In this document: one piece after another, positions 33,405 through 44,310 of the stretch
Layout: each line of letters begins with the position of its first letter
Numbering within the stretch: position 1 is the stretch's first letter
Assembly (NCBI GenBank): GCA_031769625.1
Contig: JAUIMM010000483.1
Coordinates: 6,268,001 to 6,332,000, forward strand
Origin: Taudactylus pleione
Lineage: Eukaryota > Chordata > Amphibia > Anura > Myobatrachidae
Direction of reading: 5' to 3'
DNA: 64,000 bases
The notes under the pieces: generated by a model
Told to the model about the DNA's origin: nothing
The model's database searches: none
The model's input: the letters and a program-made list of their open reading frames with translations, nothing else
Program-made: the position numbers and the translations under genes

Positions 33405-34175
33405 TGCTGCCCCTTTGTATATTGCCCACATGGACCCTCGGGTTCATATATGTATCTGCAAATCTGGCTCTGATACTAGCCAGCCAGTCATTTACCTCAC
33501 CGCATGTCACTGCTAAATACCATATGACTCTACCTTAGAGTGATGTCAGCTATTTAATAAATGTCAGGGATGGTAAGAAACTGTGAGGTGAGCACAGACC
33601 CATCACTGTGATATTAAATTCATTATGAAAAATTAAAAATGATTACTGTAAATAAAGCAAAACATCAGGTATTTAAGTCCAGATGTGGCAATAAGATGCA
33701 ACGTGCGCTGCAAACAAAATACATTTCTTTAGGACTGATGTGAGCCTCATAAACACAGGGGCGTATTACACATTGCACCTTATCCCTGTGCGAGCGTTTG
33801 CAGCAGGAGTATATAGAGAAGAAGAGCGACATCTACTGGCCGCAGGTTAAACAGCTCTTCTGTTCAGTAAATTGTATCCATTTCAGGCAATCACTCTTCC
33901 AGTGTGGCAAGGAAAGTCCATAACCTCAGGCATGTTTCTTCTTGCCTTTAAACAAATTAGACCTCCATTACCGCTGAATGTTGTGCCATTTACTCAGTAG
34001 GCAGGTATTCTGCTACTCATCTTACAGTAACAAGACCCTTCTATCTCCAATACTTCAACGTGAAATGTCAATAACTGCTCTCTGCGTGCTGAGCAATCTG
34101 GAAATGACAAATAAAATAATTAATAAATGACGAACCCTAAATGTGTTAGTGCCGGTCTCTCCTACCCACCACTCC
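33405..34175. other. Single-copy DNA, no gene seen
   Basis: Unremarkable sequence without recognised element ends or domains. Confidence 0.45.
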
Positions 34176-35095
34176 CAGGGACGTGCAGTCAGGGTAGGCA
34201 ACTCCTGAAATTTGATATAAAAATTATTAGAATAATATAAAGAAGAAATTTATAATTTATAAACATCTTCTTCGTTTATTGTAATCATTTTTATAGTAAA
34301 CACTCACCAGCTTTGTGGAGCTCCCTGGGACTGCAGGGAGATGAGAGATGAGGCAGCAACAGCTCAGCCTCACTTCTGTATAGTCAGACACCCCTTGCAG
34401 AGCTAGGGAAAGGGCCACACCACCACGGGCAGTAAGATGCACAGATAGAGAGCTAAAAGAGGCATGCCTCTGAGTATGGGAGGCAAGCCTTGAGCACTGA
34501 TGGAGACCTTGGATGTGTCATGTGCCCAGGAAGAGCACTGCAGTGTTTAGAGATCGGAGCTCAGTCAGTAGCAGCAAGAGGACACAGTGATGCAGGTAGG
34601 AGAATCAATGGACACTGAAGCATAGTGTAGGGACGGGAGAGTTACAGTGAGTAGGAGGTGAGACAGGCTCCCAGCACTCAGACCCATCTCCATGTGTGCC
34701 TCCCCAGCAGGGGCGGATTGGGAACTTAAAGTGGCCCTGGAAAATTCCCCGAAAGTGGTCCTATATGCACACGCCGAAGGCGCGCGCCCAAAAAGGGGGC
34801 GTGGTTTTGTGGCAAGGGGCGTGGCTATGTGCTTCCAAGCAAGCATGCATTGTGAATGAGTATTTTCTTACCTATATGAATGCTCTGCAATGGGGAGCCT
34901 CTGAAGAAATTGATCCATTCTGGACAGGCAGCGTCTTGAGTCGGTATTCACTACTCATGCAGGAGATCACATGGTCTGGAAGCCGCCTGTTTGTGTAGGA
35001 ATAAAGCCATCATGTCATCATCATGTAGTGGCTATAAAGTCAATATTCAATAAAGGAAGAGAGGGGTACCATGAGATGCTGGAGGACTGGAAGGT

Positions 35096-35252
35096 GAGTA
35101 TGGAGAAAGACAGGGAGCAGTGCGAGAGAAAGGAGAAAGACAGGGAGCAGTGCGAGAGAAAGGAGAAAGACAGGGAGCAGTGCGAGAGAGAGAGGCAGGG
35201 AGCAGTGCGAGAAAGACAGGGAGCAGTGCGAGAGAGAGAGAGACAGGGAGCA

Positions 35253-35287
<35 letters not shown>

Positions 35288-35362
35288 CAGTGCAAGAAAG
35301 ACAGGGAGCAGTGCGAGAAAGACAGGGAGCAGTGTGAGAAAGACAGGGAGCAGTATGAGCAC
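35096..35362 (+). repeat. GAGA-rich tandem array, about 24-bp unit
   Basis: Units of the form AAAGACAGGGAGCAGTGCGA with GAGA expansions recur about 10 times. There is a pure GA run near 35258-35282. The frames on both strands are low-complexity artefacts. Confidence 0.9.
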
Positions 35363-35479
35363 CCCGTTACCTCACTGCAATATGGGTGAGACATTCTCAC
35401 ATACTAGAAAACCTCTGATCGGATCAGCTGAGCACGGCACCTAGTTCCAGCACTGCAGCTGATCGATCACGGGGACATA

Positions 35480-35852
35480 GCGCCCCAGGTAGCAGCCCCC
35501 TTTATACAGTGCCCCCAGGTAGCAGCCCCCTTTATACAGTGCCCCCAGGTAGCAGCCCCCTTTATACAGTGCCCCCAGGTAGAAGCACCCTTTATACAGT
35601 GCCCCCAGGTAGCAGCCCCCTTTATACAGTGCCCCCAGGTAGCAGCCCACTTATACAGTGCCCCCAGGTAGCAGCCCCCTTATACAGTGCCCCCAGGTAG
35701 CAGCCCCCTTTATACAGTGCCCCCAGATAGCAGCCCCCTTTATACAGTGCCCCCAGGTAGCAGCCCCCTTTATACAGTGCCCCCAGATAGCAGCCCCCTT
35801 TATACAGTGCCCCCAGGTAGCAGACCCCTTTATACAGTGCCCCCAGGTAGCT
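35480..35852 (+). repeat. 30-bp minisatellite, about 12-13 copies
   Basis: Unit AGTGCCCCCAGGTAGCAGCC followed by CCCTTTATAC, nearly identical in all copies. A few units differ by AGATAG for AGGTAG or lose a T. It is related to the array inside 38475-39565 (same AGTGCCCCCAGTAG core). The period is divisible by three, so every frame stays open. Confidence 0.95.
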
Positions 35853-36087
35853 GCTGACAGGCAGCAGCACACAATAAGTGGGCGGGACTTTTGGCTAAGA
35901 GAGGCTAAGCCTTAGGCAGGGGCCGCCAGACAAATCTGACAGGCAGCCGGGTGCCTGTGAAAGCCCAGCGCGGGTGACATAAATAAGGGGGCGGGGCCTC
36001 ACAGGGATTCTTCCCGCAAAAAAATACCTTCCAATCCGCCCCTGCTCCCCAGCCATTGACCTCACCGCACGTCACTGCTCTCAAATC

Positions 36088-36624
36088 GCCCAAGATTGTG
36101 GGGTAGTAGGGGATGAGAGGACCAGTCACAAGACACAATCTAAACCCTTCTGCTAAAATTTCAAGTTGCATGACGAAATTAATTTACCGGGCAGGTCGGG
36201 GCTGTACTATCCCCTTTCACTAGGTGGTGCTGCATTAGGGGGCATCCATCCACATGTGAGAAAATGATAAATGTATAGTCTGCTGTATATGGACTTGCAT
36301 CTGGAATTTCATAGAAATATGGCAGCCTGCAGCAAGCCGTGCTGGCCAAATTGGGCGCTGTGCCAATGTTATAATTGGGGCAGTGCCATACTAGAGGTAG
36401 GAAGACATGGAGGTAGCGAGGCGCACCTAGGTAAATAGATAGACAGAGACATCATTATTATAAAGCCAGCCTACTGTATTACACAGCTCTGTACAGAGAA
36501 TGGATTAGCAGACATAGCAGAGACAGCGCACTAGGTGACAGAACCTATTAGGGTTTGAGTGGTTATCAATTGAGCGAATGCGTGCAGATGTGCTGGGAGC
36601 AGTAGTCCTCTATACCATACTTGC
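36088..36624. other. Single-copy DNA, no gene seen
   Basis: No recognised repeats or coding domains. Confidence 0.45.
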
Positions 36625-36912
36625 TGACTTTTGAAATGTCTTCTCGCGTCATTTGGCCACACTCCCTTACTGTAAAATGCAGTGAATCACGCACATTTGA
36701 ATAGGGGCGGGGCCAAATGAAGTGATTATCATATAATTGCATCATTAAGCCCCTCCCACTCCCCATGGACCACGGATTCCGGGTAAGGTTCTCCCCTTTC
36801 TGCTCACTTCACTAGGACGTGGGCTGGATGAGGGAGATCTGGCTACTCTGCGGAGGTGTGAGGGGCTACCCGAAAATTTGTGAGCCTGCCGCAGGTTCTG
36901 GGAGAGTCGGCA
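36625..36912. mobile_element. CATACTTGCTGAC-type element
   Basis: Left ACCATACTTGCTGAC faces GAGTCGGCATGTATG on the right. It contains ATGCAGTGAATCACG and GGGCGGGGCCAAATG, shared in part with 10308-10646 and 59076-59406. The family recurs at 41515. The superfamily is unknown to me. Confidence 0.6.
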
Positions 36913-36944
36913 TGTATGATCCAGACAGAGCGTTAAATCAGGTA

Positions 36945-37345
36945 TAATGTACTTGGCCAAGCACAGATGGTGCTATAAGTGTAACACAACTGTTGGTGCT
37001 GGCGCTGATTAGACCACACGTGGTACAACTTCACCAGTTCTTTTCTATTTATTGCAATAGGTAGAACAACAAGTAACATATGACACAAGGACATCACAGG
37101 TGTAACAACGATATGCAGAATATGAGATAAATAGCAGCCTGGAGCTTGGGATGGGCATTGTAGTGCACCGAGCGTGATTGTGGTAAATGTACTGGCGGAT
37201 ATCGCCATGCAACGAAGGGATTGGCCAGGCTCCGGGGGCGTGTCCAAGACTAGGGGTGTGTTCATGTGACAATGGATGAGGTCCGAGCCATTTTTGTATA
37301 ATTTGTACCCCCCCCCCACTCTCGGAGTCCCTGTTGCCATGGTGA
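36945..37345 (-). promoter_or_regulatory. Promoter/LTR-like segment
   Basis: On the minus strand there is a GC-box-like ACACGCCCCCGGAG, a GGCCAATC box shortly after it, a TATTTATC motif about 120 bases on, and AATAAA near the complement of 37050-37056. This is the order expected for a compact LTR. No direct repeats or TG...CA ends are secure. The 144-codon minus-strand frame across it has no domain. Confidence 0.25.
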
Positions 37346-38418
37346 CACCATGTCTCACATACATCAAAGCTTGTACATATTACAGTACATAACCAGTGCT
37401 TTAACTGTTAGGTACAGTACAGGGGAGCCCTCCCATTAACACTGAGTTGGGCCCCAAGATTGGTGATTGTGGCCCTGTCTTTCATGCAGTGCGTGGCGAG
37501 GGAGCAGCGCAGCGTGAATTCCGTCCGTCCCCTGTTAAAGAACTGTACTGATCCACCATATTCGCTTTTGTAATCACATCAGGACAATGCATCGGATATT
37601 TTTACTTACATACAGTAAAAGGAGATTTTACCGAGGTTACGCTCACAGCTCGGCTAAGAATATTTCAGCCCGTTTATGGGCTGCAAACACAAAACAAACT
37701 GTATTGCGCCCATAACATATAATTCAGGAGGGCAAAAAAGTCTTAATTGTATTTAAAAATCGAATTTTATTCAAGTTGCTATAAAAAAAAAGTCAATGAA
37801 TATCTAATAAGACATTTAATCTGTAAAAGTGCACAGTCTGCAGACCAAGGGCTGAGGCAGAAGATAGCATATAAGGGAAGATAAATACTGGGAGGATGTA
37901 TACGGAGACATTGTTATTAGAGAGGTAAAGTGATTAACACGTTACGTTAGTAAGAGATGGTATCCGTGGCACTTTATTATTTCTGTTTGTAACTTATAGA
38001 ATTCCCCAGGTGTCACAGCAACTAGTGCAATCTTGGAGTATGCCAATAACAGCGCTATGTGATTTGCCTCTCAACCACCGTGTTTTTAGCGAGATCCTCT
38101 GGATAATAAAATATTAATACTGCACCTCTAGCCTAAAGAAAGATTCAGAAAGCGAGAACGTAACAAGTTCCAGGATAATTATATGCTTTATTTCACCAGC
38201 TTCCATGTTAGGAATGATGCCAAATTCTCGCCTTAACACATTCATTATATGCACATAAACAGGAACAAAACTAGAAAGAAAGAAAAAAATATGCATTGGG
38301 TTGGACTGTTTATTCAGAAAATAATGCATAGGTTGTTCACCTACAGGTACCATATTTTGGAAAATTCCAAATCCCCAGTTACAGGAGGCCAATTATGCAG
38401 AGCAGAAATGATGCAGAC
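37346..38418. other. Single-copy DNA, no gene seen
   Basis: About 1.07 kb, AT-rich. The 92- and 99-codon frames near 38114-38548 overlap on opposite strands without domains. Confidence 0.45.
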
Positions 38419-38474
38419 TGGGGGACTACTACTGGGGGCACTGCATCAGGGGGACTACTACTGGGGGCACTGCA
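38419..38474 (+). repeat. 29-bp minisatellite, left remnant (two units)
   Basis: GGGGGACTACTACTGGGGGC followed by ACTGCATCA, the same unit as in 39566-39975. The two pieces are separated by the element at 38475-39565. Confidence 0.9.
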
Positions 38475-39565
38475 CAGGGGCTGGCTGGCAATTTTTAGCC
38501 CGGGGGGCAAATGCATGCAGGCGGCCCTGGCAGAGGAGTAGCGTGTAGCCAGGGTGCCTGAAATAACGTGCATGCTACGGCGCCCCCCCCCCCACCCTGA
38601 GGAGAGGACACCCTTATGCAGGCCTCGAGTAGTGCCCCCAGTAGTGATCCCCCCCCATGCAGTGCCCCTTGTGCCCCCAGTAGTAAGCCCCTTATATAGT
38701 GCCCCCAGTAGTGGTAACCCTTATGCAGTGCCCCTTAAATAGTGTCCCCAGTTGTAGTCTTCCCCCTATGCAGTACCCCCACTATTGCCCTTTATATAGA
38801 GCCCCCAGCAGTGGTCCCTCGATGCAGTGCCCCCAGTGGTAGTTCCCTCCCCCTATGTAGTGCCCCTAGTAATAGTCCCCTCCCCCCCTATGCAATGCCC
38901 CTAGTAGTAGTCCCCTTGTAGTGCCCCTAGGAGTAGTTCCCCCCAGTAGTAGTACCCCCCTTGTAGTGCCCCCAGTAGTAGTCCCCCCCTTGTAGTAGTC
39001 CCCCCTTGTAGTGTCCCCAGTAGTAGTAGTCCCCCCCCTTGTAGTGCCCCCAGTAGTAGTAGTCCCCCCTCTTGTAGTTCCCCCAGTAGTAGTAGTCCCC
39101 CCCTTGTAGTGCCCCCAGTAGTAGTAGTAGTAGTCCCCCCCTTTGTAGTGCCCCCAGTAGTGGTGTACTCCTTATAGTGCCAGACCCCCCACAGTAGACA
39201 CACATAATATAAAAAAAAAACACTTACCTGACACCCGCTCCTGCCGCCGAGATCAGCTCCTCCGTCCGCTGCTTTGCATTATGGGAGTGACGCGTCACTC
39301 CCATTACCCACTGCGGGAGCCGGAAGATGTCCAGCTCTGGTAGTGGGAGCAGCAGCCGATGAGAGTCTGTCAGACTCTCATCAGCTGCTATCAGCGGCTC
39401 CGGCGGCAGTGTGTTTGTGCTGTGTAACGCTGACCGAACTCCATCCGGGCAGCGCTACACACGCGGCGCAGTCTGTGTCACAGTGACACAGGCGGCCCGC
39501 GGCCCGCATGACACTGCGGCCCGGGGGGCACATGGCACCCTGCCCCCCGGCCCAGCCCGCCACTG
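38475..39565 (+). mobile_element. hAT-like element inside a 29-bp minisatellite
   Basis: 1091 bp starting CAGGGGCTGGCTGGCAA and ending CCCAGCCCGCCACTG. The inner sides mirror each other (TAGCCCGGGGGGCA and GCGGCCCGGGGGGCACA). It interrupts the flanking array between ACTGCA and CATCAGGG, with only CA shared, so a full 8-bp duplication is not visible. It carries its own array in reverse orientation at 38590-39185. Frames within are repeat artefacts. Confidence 0.7.
38590..39185 (-). repeat. Degenerate 29-30 bp minisatellite, reverse orientation of the flanking array
   Basis: AGTGCCCCCAGTAGTAGTCC recurs with variable C-runs and extra AGT triplets. Its complement is the unit of 39566-39975. TATATAGTGCCCCC forms near 38692 also link it to the 35480 array. 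AGT triplet number varies from one to five per unit. Confidence 0.9.
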
Positions 39566-39975
39566 CATCAGGGGGACTACTACTGGGGGCACTGTATAGG
39601 GGGGACTACTACTGGGGGCACTGTATAGGGGGGACTACTACTGGGGGCACTGTATAGGGGGGACTACTACTGGGGGCACTGCATCGGGGGGACTACTACT
39701 GGGGGCACTGCATCATGGAGGACTACTACTGGGGGCACTGCATCGGGGGGACTACTACTGGGGGCACTGTATAGGGAGGACTACTACTGGGGGCACTGTA
39801 TAGGGGGGACTACTACTGCGGGCACTGTATAGGGGGGACTACTACTGGGGGCACTGCATCGAGGGGACTACTACTGGGGGCACTGCATAAGGAGGACTAC
39901 TACTGGGGGCACTGCATCATGGGGGACTACTATTGGAGGCACTGCATCGGGGGGACTACTACTGGGGGCACTGCC
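39566..39975 (+). repeat. 29-bp minisatellite, about 14 copies
   Basis: Unit GGGGGACTACTACTGGGGGC then ACTGCATC or ACTGTATA. The two endings alternate in short blocks, indicating local unit duplication. The array is homogeneous compared with its reverse relative at 38590-39185. Confidence 0.93.
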
Positions 39976-40517
39976 TGAAATTATGAGGGGAGGGGGGCGC
40001 CAGTCCATTACACTGCCAGGGGCGCTCGGATCCCCTGATACACCCCTGCCGTCACATATAGGTGCACAAAGGGGCAGCAAGAGGAGGGGAGGATCCCCAG
40101 CCTGGACCTTCCTTGGGGTGTTGATACATGGGGGCAGATTCAGGTATTGCCCTGCATATGCAGCTGTATAAGGGGGATGAGGGGGTGGGGTCACCCCAAA
40201 GAATTGTCAGCATGGGGGCCCGATGATAACATCACCATGGCTTATTATTACTTACTGAGTTTTAGGGGGAGATGTATTAACGGCTGCCAGCGGGAATGTA
40301 GGGATCACAGCAGTTATCAGAGATATCTGCAGCACTCCCTCTGTAATACATCAGGGGGATACTAAATATTTACGGTTAACCCCCTGTAAATGAGTGTTTT
40401 CGGGGATTAATCCCTAAATATATATAATGATAAATGGGCCCCAATGAGACATCTCCACTTATGGCAGCGATGCAGGATGTCCCAATAGAGCAGGGGTTCC
40501 CAACCACGGTCTTCAAA
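39976..40517. other. Mixed DNA, no gene seen
   Basis: GC-rich to about 40200. A GGGGGAGATGTATTAACGG phrase at 40265 resembles one SL end, but a matching right end is not clear. Confidence 0.4.
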
Positions 40518-40760
40518 GCACACTAAAGCTGGCCACACACCAGACCAACTTACATCCTACCAGCCAACTTGTTGATTGGTTGGAATGAAAATCTGGTAAG
40601 GAATGGGAGTTACTGATGATCAGCAATTTGCTCCTAAATGCCAAAAAACAGATGAAAATGACATCAGACAAGTTTGTTAAATGTTTGATCTAAACAATTT
40701 GTTCAAACAACAGTTTTTGTCCATTTTCCAGCGTTTGGGAGCAAATTGCTGATTGTCATA
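40518..40760. mobile_element. Fold-back MITE-like segment
   Basis: GATCAGCAATTTGCTCC (about 40619) faces GGGAGCAAATTGCTGATTG (about 40738). AGACAAGTTTGTTAAA and AACAATTTGTTC words pair loosely between them. The start AAGCTGGCCACACACCAGACC is typical of short elements with ACACAC ends. The outer boundary is not fixed. Confidence 0.5.
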
Positions 40761-41514
40761 GTTTTTTTTTATAAAAACTGCTCAAAAAGCTCTTTAATAC
40801 ATTGAAGTGAATGTAAAATAATGTGAAAAGGGAGTGGAAACATTTAAAAAAAATTTAGTAATAAAAAGAATGATAAATAGGGCTTCAGGAGAGGTACAGT
40901 ATTGCATAAATGTGTCCCTCCGGCAAACTCTGTTCCTCTGTATCGCTCCAGCATAATACTGATGCCATATATAAGGGCTGCTATGCGGCCCTAATGCGCA
41001 AGCACAAGATTTAATGAATACCAGTGAGAAGTGACCGAAGTGAACTGCACATACGCACATACAGAGGCAAGAGGAGGCGGCATTAGGACCGTACAGGACT
41101 GTACAGTAGCGGCATTAGGACTATACAGTAAATAGAAATGGACTGGGGTTGCAGATCAGCCCTGGCAGTCCACACTGTGCGCGTGCCTTTGGCATGGGTG
41201 CTTGCGAAGGTGGCATGGTTAAGTTTCAAGGAGGCGTGTCGCGAGTCACAGGGGCCTAGCCTTACGGCAGACCCTCGTCTCTTCCAGGCCGAGCAGAGCG
41301 CACCGGCCCATCACTGCCGCCACCCATTCCCTCCCCCCGAGCTCATATCATGCATCCGGCGGCGTGGGGAGGAGGGCAGGGGGCACTTCAACCCACTCGA
41401 GCCCGCCCTGAGGCCAACGGCTCTTCTGACATTTGCCAGGTGGCCAATCCGAGGGCATTATGTGTGAGGGGACAAGCAAAGAAAATCGGATTATCACTGC
41501 TTGATATAAGGTAG
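40761..41514. other. Mostly single-copy DNA, no gene seen
   Basis: AT-rich to 41050, GC-richer after. A 109-codon frame at 41138-41467 and opposing frames near 41348-41681 have no known domain. Confidence 0.4.
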
Positions 41515-41815
41515 GGTTGCCGACATTTAGCTCCCTCCTTCCAGGAGGGAACTGTCGGGCTTCCATATGGGGGGCGTGACAGCACGATCGCCTCATCATG
41601 GCCCCGCCCCCTCTTCACAATGCCGAGATCAATGGCATTGTGGAGCAGGGAGCGGGGCCACAATGACTCGAATCGCATCACCCCTCCTCATTACTGGGGT
41701 TTATATAGATGGGTCGCCGAGGCTGGGTGGCTTGCTTGACTTTCCAGGAGGCCAGGAGTGGCACCCGATTTTTGGGAGGCTCCTGGCTGAATCGGGAGGG
41801 TAGACAAGTATGATA
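41515..41815. mobile_element. GTTGCCGACATT-type element
   Basis: Left AGGGTTGCCGACATTTAGC faces GGAGGGTAGACAAGTATGATAC on the right. An internal ATGGCCCCGCCCCCTCTTC faces GGAGCGGGGCCACAA. It is the same general family as 36625-36912 and 59076-59406. Confidence 0.55.
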
Positions 41816-42132
41816 CAAGGTCTCCTTACTTCTTATCATTGTGACTGCCTTTGTTTTGATATAAAAACAGTTTTACACTCTATAAGTTACTATGTCTTTG
41901 CGTTTGCATATATGTTTTTGTCTGTGCAACATACCTTACCAGAACCTTCAAATCCACAAGGCTCGTGCATGTCGGCTTGGTTAGCTGAAATTTCCATCAA
42001 TTAGGGTGGTGCCGCGGCCTCTACTGAACAGCGGGGAACTGCTTGCGCTGGGAATGTTCCCTACGCCTGGATGACATTCAGATCACTTTGCTTTTCATTG
42101 TGGCAATTTGGGGCATCACGTCAGCAAATTGT
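41816..42132. other. Single-copy DNA, no gene seen
   Basis: No recognised repeat. It borders the truncated left side of a Harb-P copy. Confidence 0.4.
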
Positions 42133-42626
42133 AAAAGAGCGCTCGCTCTGAATCTGGGTGTTTTGCTTTTTTTGTGCGGCCTCCTGGCCCCTCGCATAGC
42201 TGTGGGTGACCACCCACAGCTATAGCGAGCGGCCAGGATGATGGTCGCGATGGTCAAGACCATCGCAACCATCGGGCTTGCGATGAGACCCTTGCGGTAG
42301 GGTCTCGTGGCCGCAAGCCCCAGAGAGCTTCTGGCTCTAATAGAACCGGAAGCTCTCCCACTGACATCACTGGTGATGTCAGTAGGGCCGCCCCCAACTG
42401 GCGGCGGTCCTTCGGGAACGCCTCCGTTTGGCCAGCCACCCCCCCTGCCCGCCTACCAAACGGGGCAAGCTGTCAATCACCATCGACAGCTCACCCCCTT
42501 TGGTGCAAGACCCGGAGCGATGGAGCACCCATCGCTAGCCGGGTCTCGCGTCGTGCACATGCCCAGTGGGCAAACATCAACCCAGTTGTGAGCGCTCAGC
42601 GCTTGCGACCGGGTCTGAATCAGGCC
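42133..42626 (+). mobile_element. Harb-P MITE, copy 5, left end lost
   Basis: It begins at AAAGAGCGCTCGCTCTGAATC, which lies about 50 bp inside copies 1 and 2, and ends CGGGTCTGAATCAGGCC. The hairpin chain is preserved: CTGTGGGTGACCACCCACAG, then the GATGGTCGCGATGGTC pair, then AGAGCTTCTGGCTC with its partner, then a GACCCGG...CCGGGTC stem with inner arms AGCGATGG and CCATCGCT. These inner arms differ from copy 2 in both halves together. Confidence 0.85.
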
Positions 42627-42641
42627 TAGATTTCTTACAAA

Positions 42642-43129
42642 GGGCCTGATTCAGTACACTACGATTGCTGTAGCGATTACGCAAGCAGTCTCACTGCGAT
42701 AGTATGCTAATCCACTGCGATCGCTATGTTGTCTCAGCACTACATAAGGACGCCCACTTTACCTTACACACATCCGTAATGTTTAGCAAGACTGCGAAAC
42801 CATCAGTAACATCGAGGATCATCGCAGCCTCACGCACACTTGCACAAGCTCTGACCTTACTCAGGAATTGCTAACCTCATCCCACACTATCAAGCCACAG
42901 GCTGCGTAAGGCATCGCAGTGCAACGGCGTTCAAACGCCTGCACCTCCCGACCACCCCCCCTCCTGTCACCACCTCCAAACGGTACTTCCTGTCATCACT
43001 CTGCGATGGGTCTGCGTAGTCACTGCGATTGCAGTCCTGATCGCAGTGACTGGTTCGCGCATGCGCAGAATGCGACAATCAGTCGGTTGTGTGCGTAATC
43101 GCAGTTGCGATTGCTAGTGAATCAGGCCC
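42642..43129 (+). mobile_element. Harb-G MITE, uninterrupted copy
   Basis: It starts GGGCCTGATTCAGTACAC and ends CTAGTGAATCAGGCCC. It supplies the empty site TTACTCAG (42857-42864) for the hAT insertion at 7265. Flanks AAA and AAT are close but not identical. Confidence 0.85.
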
Positions 43130-43297
43130 AATGTATAAAAATTTCTAAAGAGGACAGGTAGAGGTATTGTCTATAGCAACCAATCAGATTCTACCTATCA
43201 TTTTATAGAATGTACTAGAGAAATGAAAGCTAGAAGCTGATTGGTTGCTATGAGGGACTTCTCCACTAGTCCTCTTTAGAAGGTTTGATAGATCTCT
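43130..43297 (+). mobile_element. SL stem-loop MITE, left tip missing
   Basis: It begins AATGTATAAAAATTTC directly against the Harb-G end, without the usual G-run, and finishes GGTTTGATAGATCTCTGCC. The arms GCAACCAATCAGATTCTA and TAGAAGCTGATTGGTTGC pair with one mismatch. It is the same subfamily as 28340-28515. Confidence 0.7.
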
Positions 43298-43609
43298 GCC
43301 ATGAACGCATATGGGCCTATCTGATAGATCCAGGCAGAGGTCCAGCTCCGAGGGAGCTACATCAGTACAACTGGACAATGACCACATACATAACCAGATA
43401 AAAGGAAAATACAGAAAAGACAGTAAAAACGCAGTATGTACAAAATATGAACTCATTATTTACATACTGTGTTTTTGCGCTGTCTTTTCCTACATGTCTA
43501 CCTCTCATTTATCTCATAGAAGAAATAATACATTGTATGTGATTCTTAAACTATATATTTATATTATTAATACACTCCTTTACTGCAACACCCCTAGATG
43601 AAAGAAGGG
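43298..43609. other. Single-copy DNA, no gene seen
   Basis: AT-rich. The 96-codon frame has no known domain. Confidence 0.4.
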
Positions 43610-43617
43610 GATGTAGA

Positions 43618-44302
43618 CGGCATCCCGGCGTGCGGCTATGGCGACAGTCTGAATAACGGCGCCAAAATCTCGACAAGTTCCTGGCCCCAGTATCCCGACT
43701 GCCGGCATCCCGAAGGTAAATATCAGGGTGTTAGGGGGAGGCTAGGGTTAGGTAGCGGGGTTAGGCACTAGGGGGAGGGTTAGAGTTAGGCACCGGGGAG
43801 GAAGGGTTAGGATTAGGGTGCGGGGAGGGGGAGGTTAGGTTTAGGCACTAGAGGGGGAGGTTAGGCTTAGGCACCGAGGAGGGGGTGTTAGGTTTAGGGT
43901 ACGGGGAGGTTAGGTTTAGGCACTAGGGGGGAGGTTAGGTTTAGGCACCGGGGTGGGGGTGTTAGGATTAGGATCCGGGGAGGGGGAGGTTAGGTTTAGG
44001 CACTAGGGGGGAGGGTAGGTTTAGGCATCAGGGAGGGGGTGTTAGGCTTAGGCACTAGGGTTGGGTTAGGGTTAGGCACCAGGGAGGGGGTGTTAGGTTT
44101 AGGGTACAGGAGGTTAGGCTTAGGCACTTAGGGTTAGGCACCAGGGAGGGAGGGTTAGATTTAGGGTGCGGGGAGGGGGAGGTTAGGCTTAGGCACTAGG
44201 GGGGGGAGGGTAAGGCTAGGGGTTAGGGTAGGGTTTAAGAAAATACTTGCGTTCGTATTCTGACCAGCGACAACCCAATAGCCGAGATTTCATACCCAAC
44301 CC
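43618..44302 (+). mobile_element. TAR element, longest interior
   Basis: It starts GGGATGTAGACGGCATCC and ends TTTCATACCCAACCC. Flanks GAAAGAAG (43610-43617) and GGAAGAAG (44303-44310) agree at seven of eight positions. The interior (43735-44225) is about 15 units of GGTTAGGTTTAGGCACTAGG or GGGTTAGGCACCGGGGAGG type. The hairpin is not clear in this copy. Confidence 0.8.
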
Positions 44303-44310
44303 GGAAGAAG

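Larger units (their letters stand above)
34708..36044 (+). mobile_element. hAT-type element carrying two tandem arrays
   Basis: 1337 bp starting CAGGGGCGGATTGGGAAC and ending CCAATCCGCCCCTG. It has exact 8-bp duplications CTCCCCAG (34700-34707 and 36045-36052). The interior holds a GAGA-rich array (35096-35362) and a 30-bp minisatellite (35480-35852). There is no transposase. The 157-codon plus-strand frame is Glu/Arg/Lys repeat translation from the GAGA array. Confidence 0.92.
34176..36077 (+). mobile_element. Outer hAT-like element hosting the 34708-36044 element
   Basis: CAGGGACGTGCAGTCAGG on the left faces CCTCACCGCACGTCACTG on the right. The left part (TATAAACATCTTCTTCG near 34258) is related to the short element at 32307-32483. 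Flanks ACCACTCC and CTCTCAAA do not match, so the pairing of the ends is inference. Confidence 0.5.

Noticed and set aside
34971..35444. 157-codon Glu/Arg/Lys protein with coiled-coil look
   Set aside because: It is a translation of the GAGA-rich array inside a hAT element; the opposite strand is equally open (Leu/Ser).
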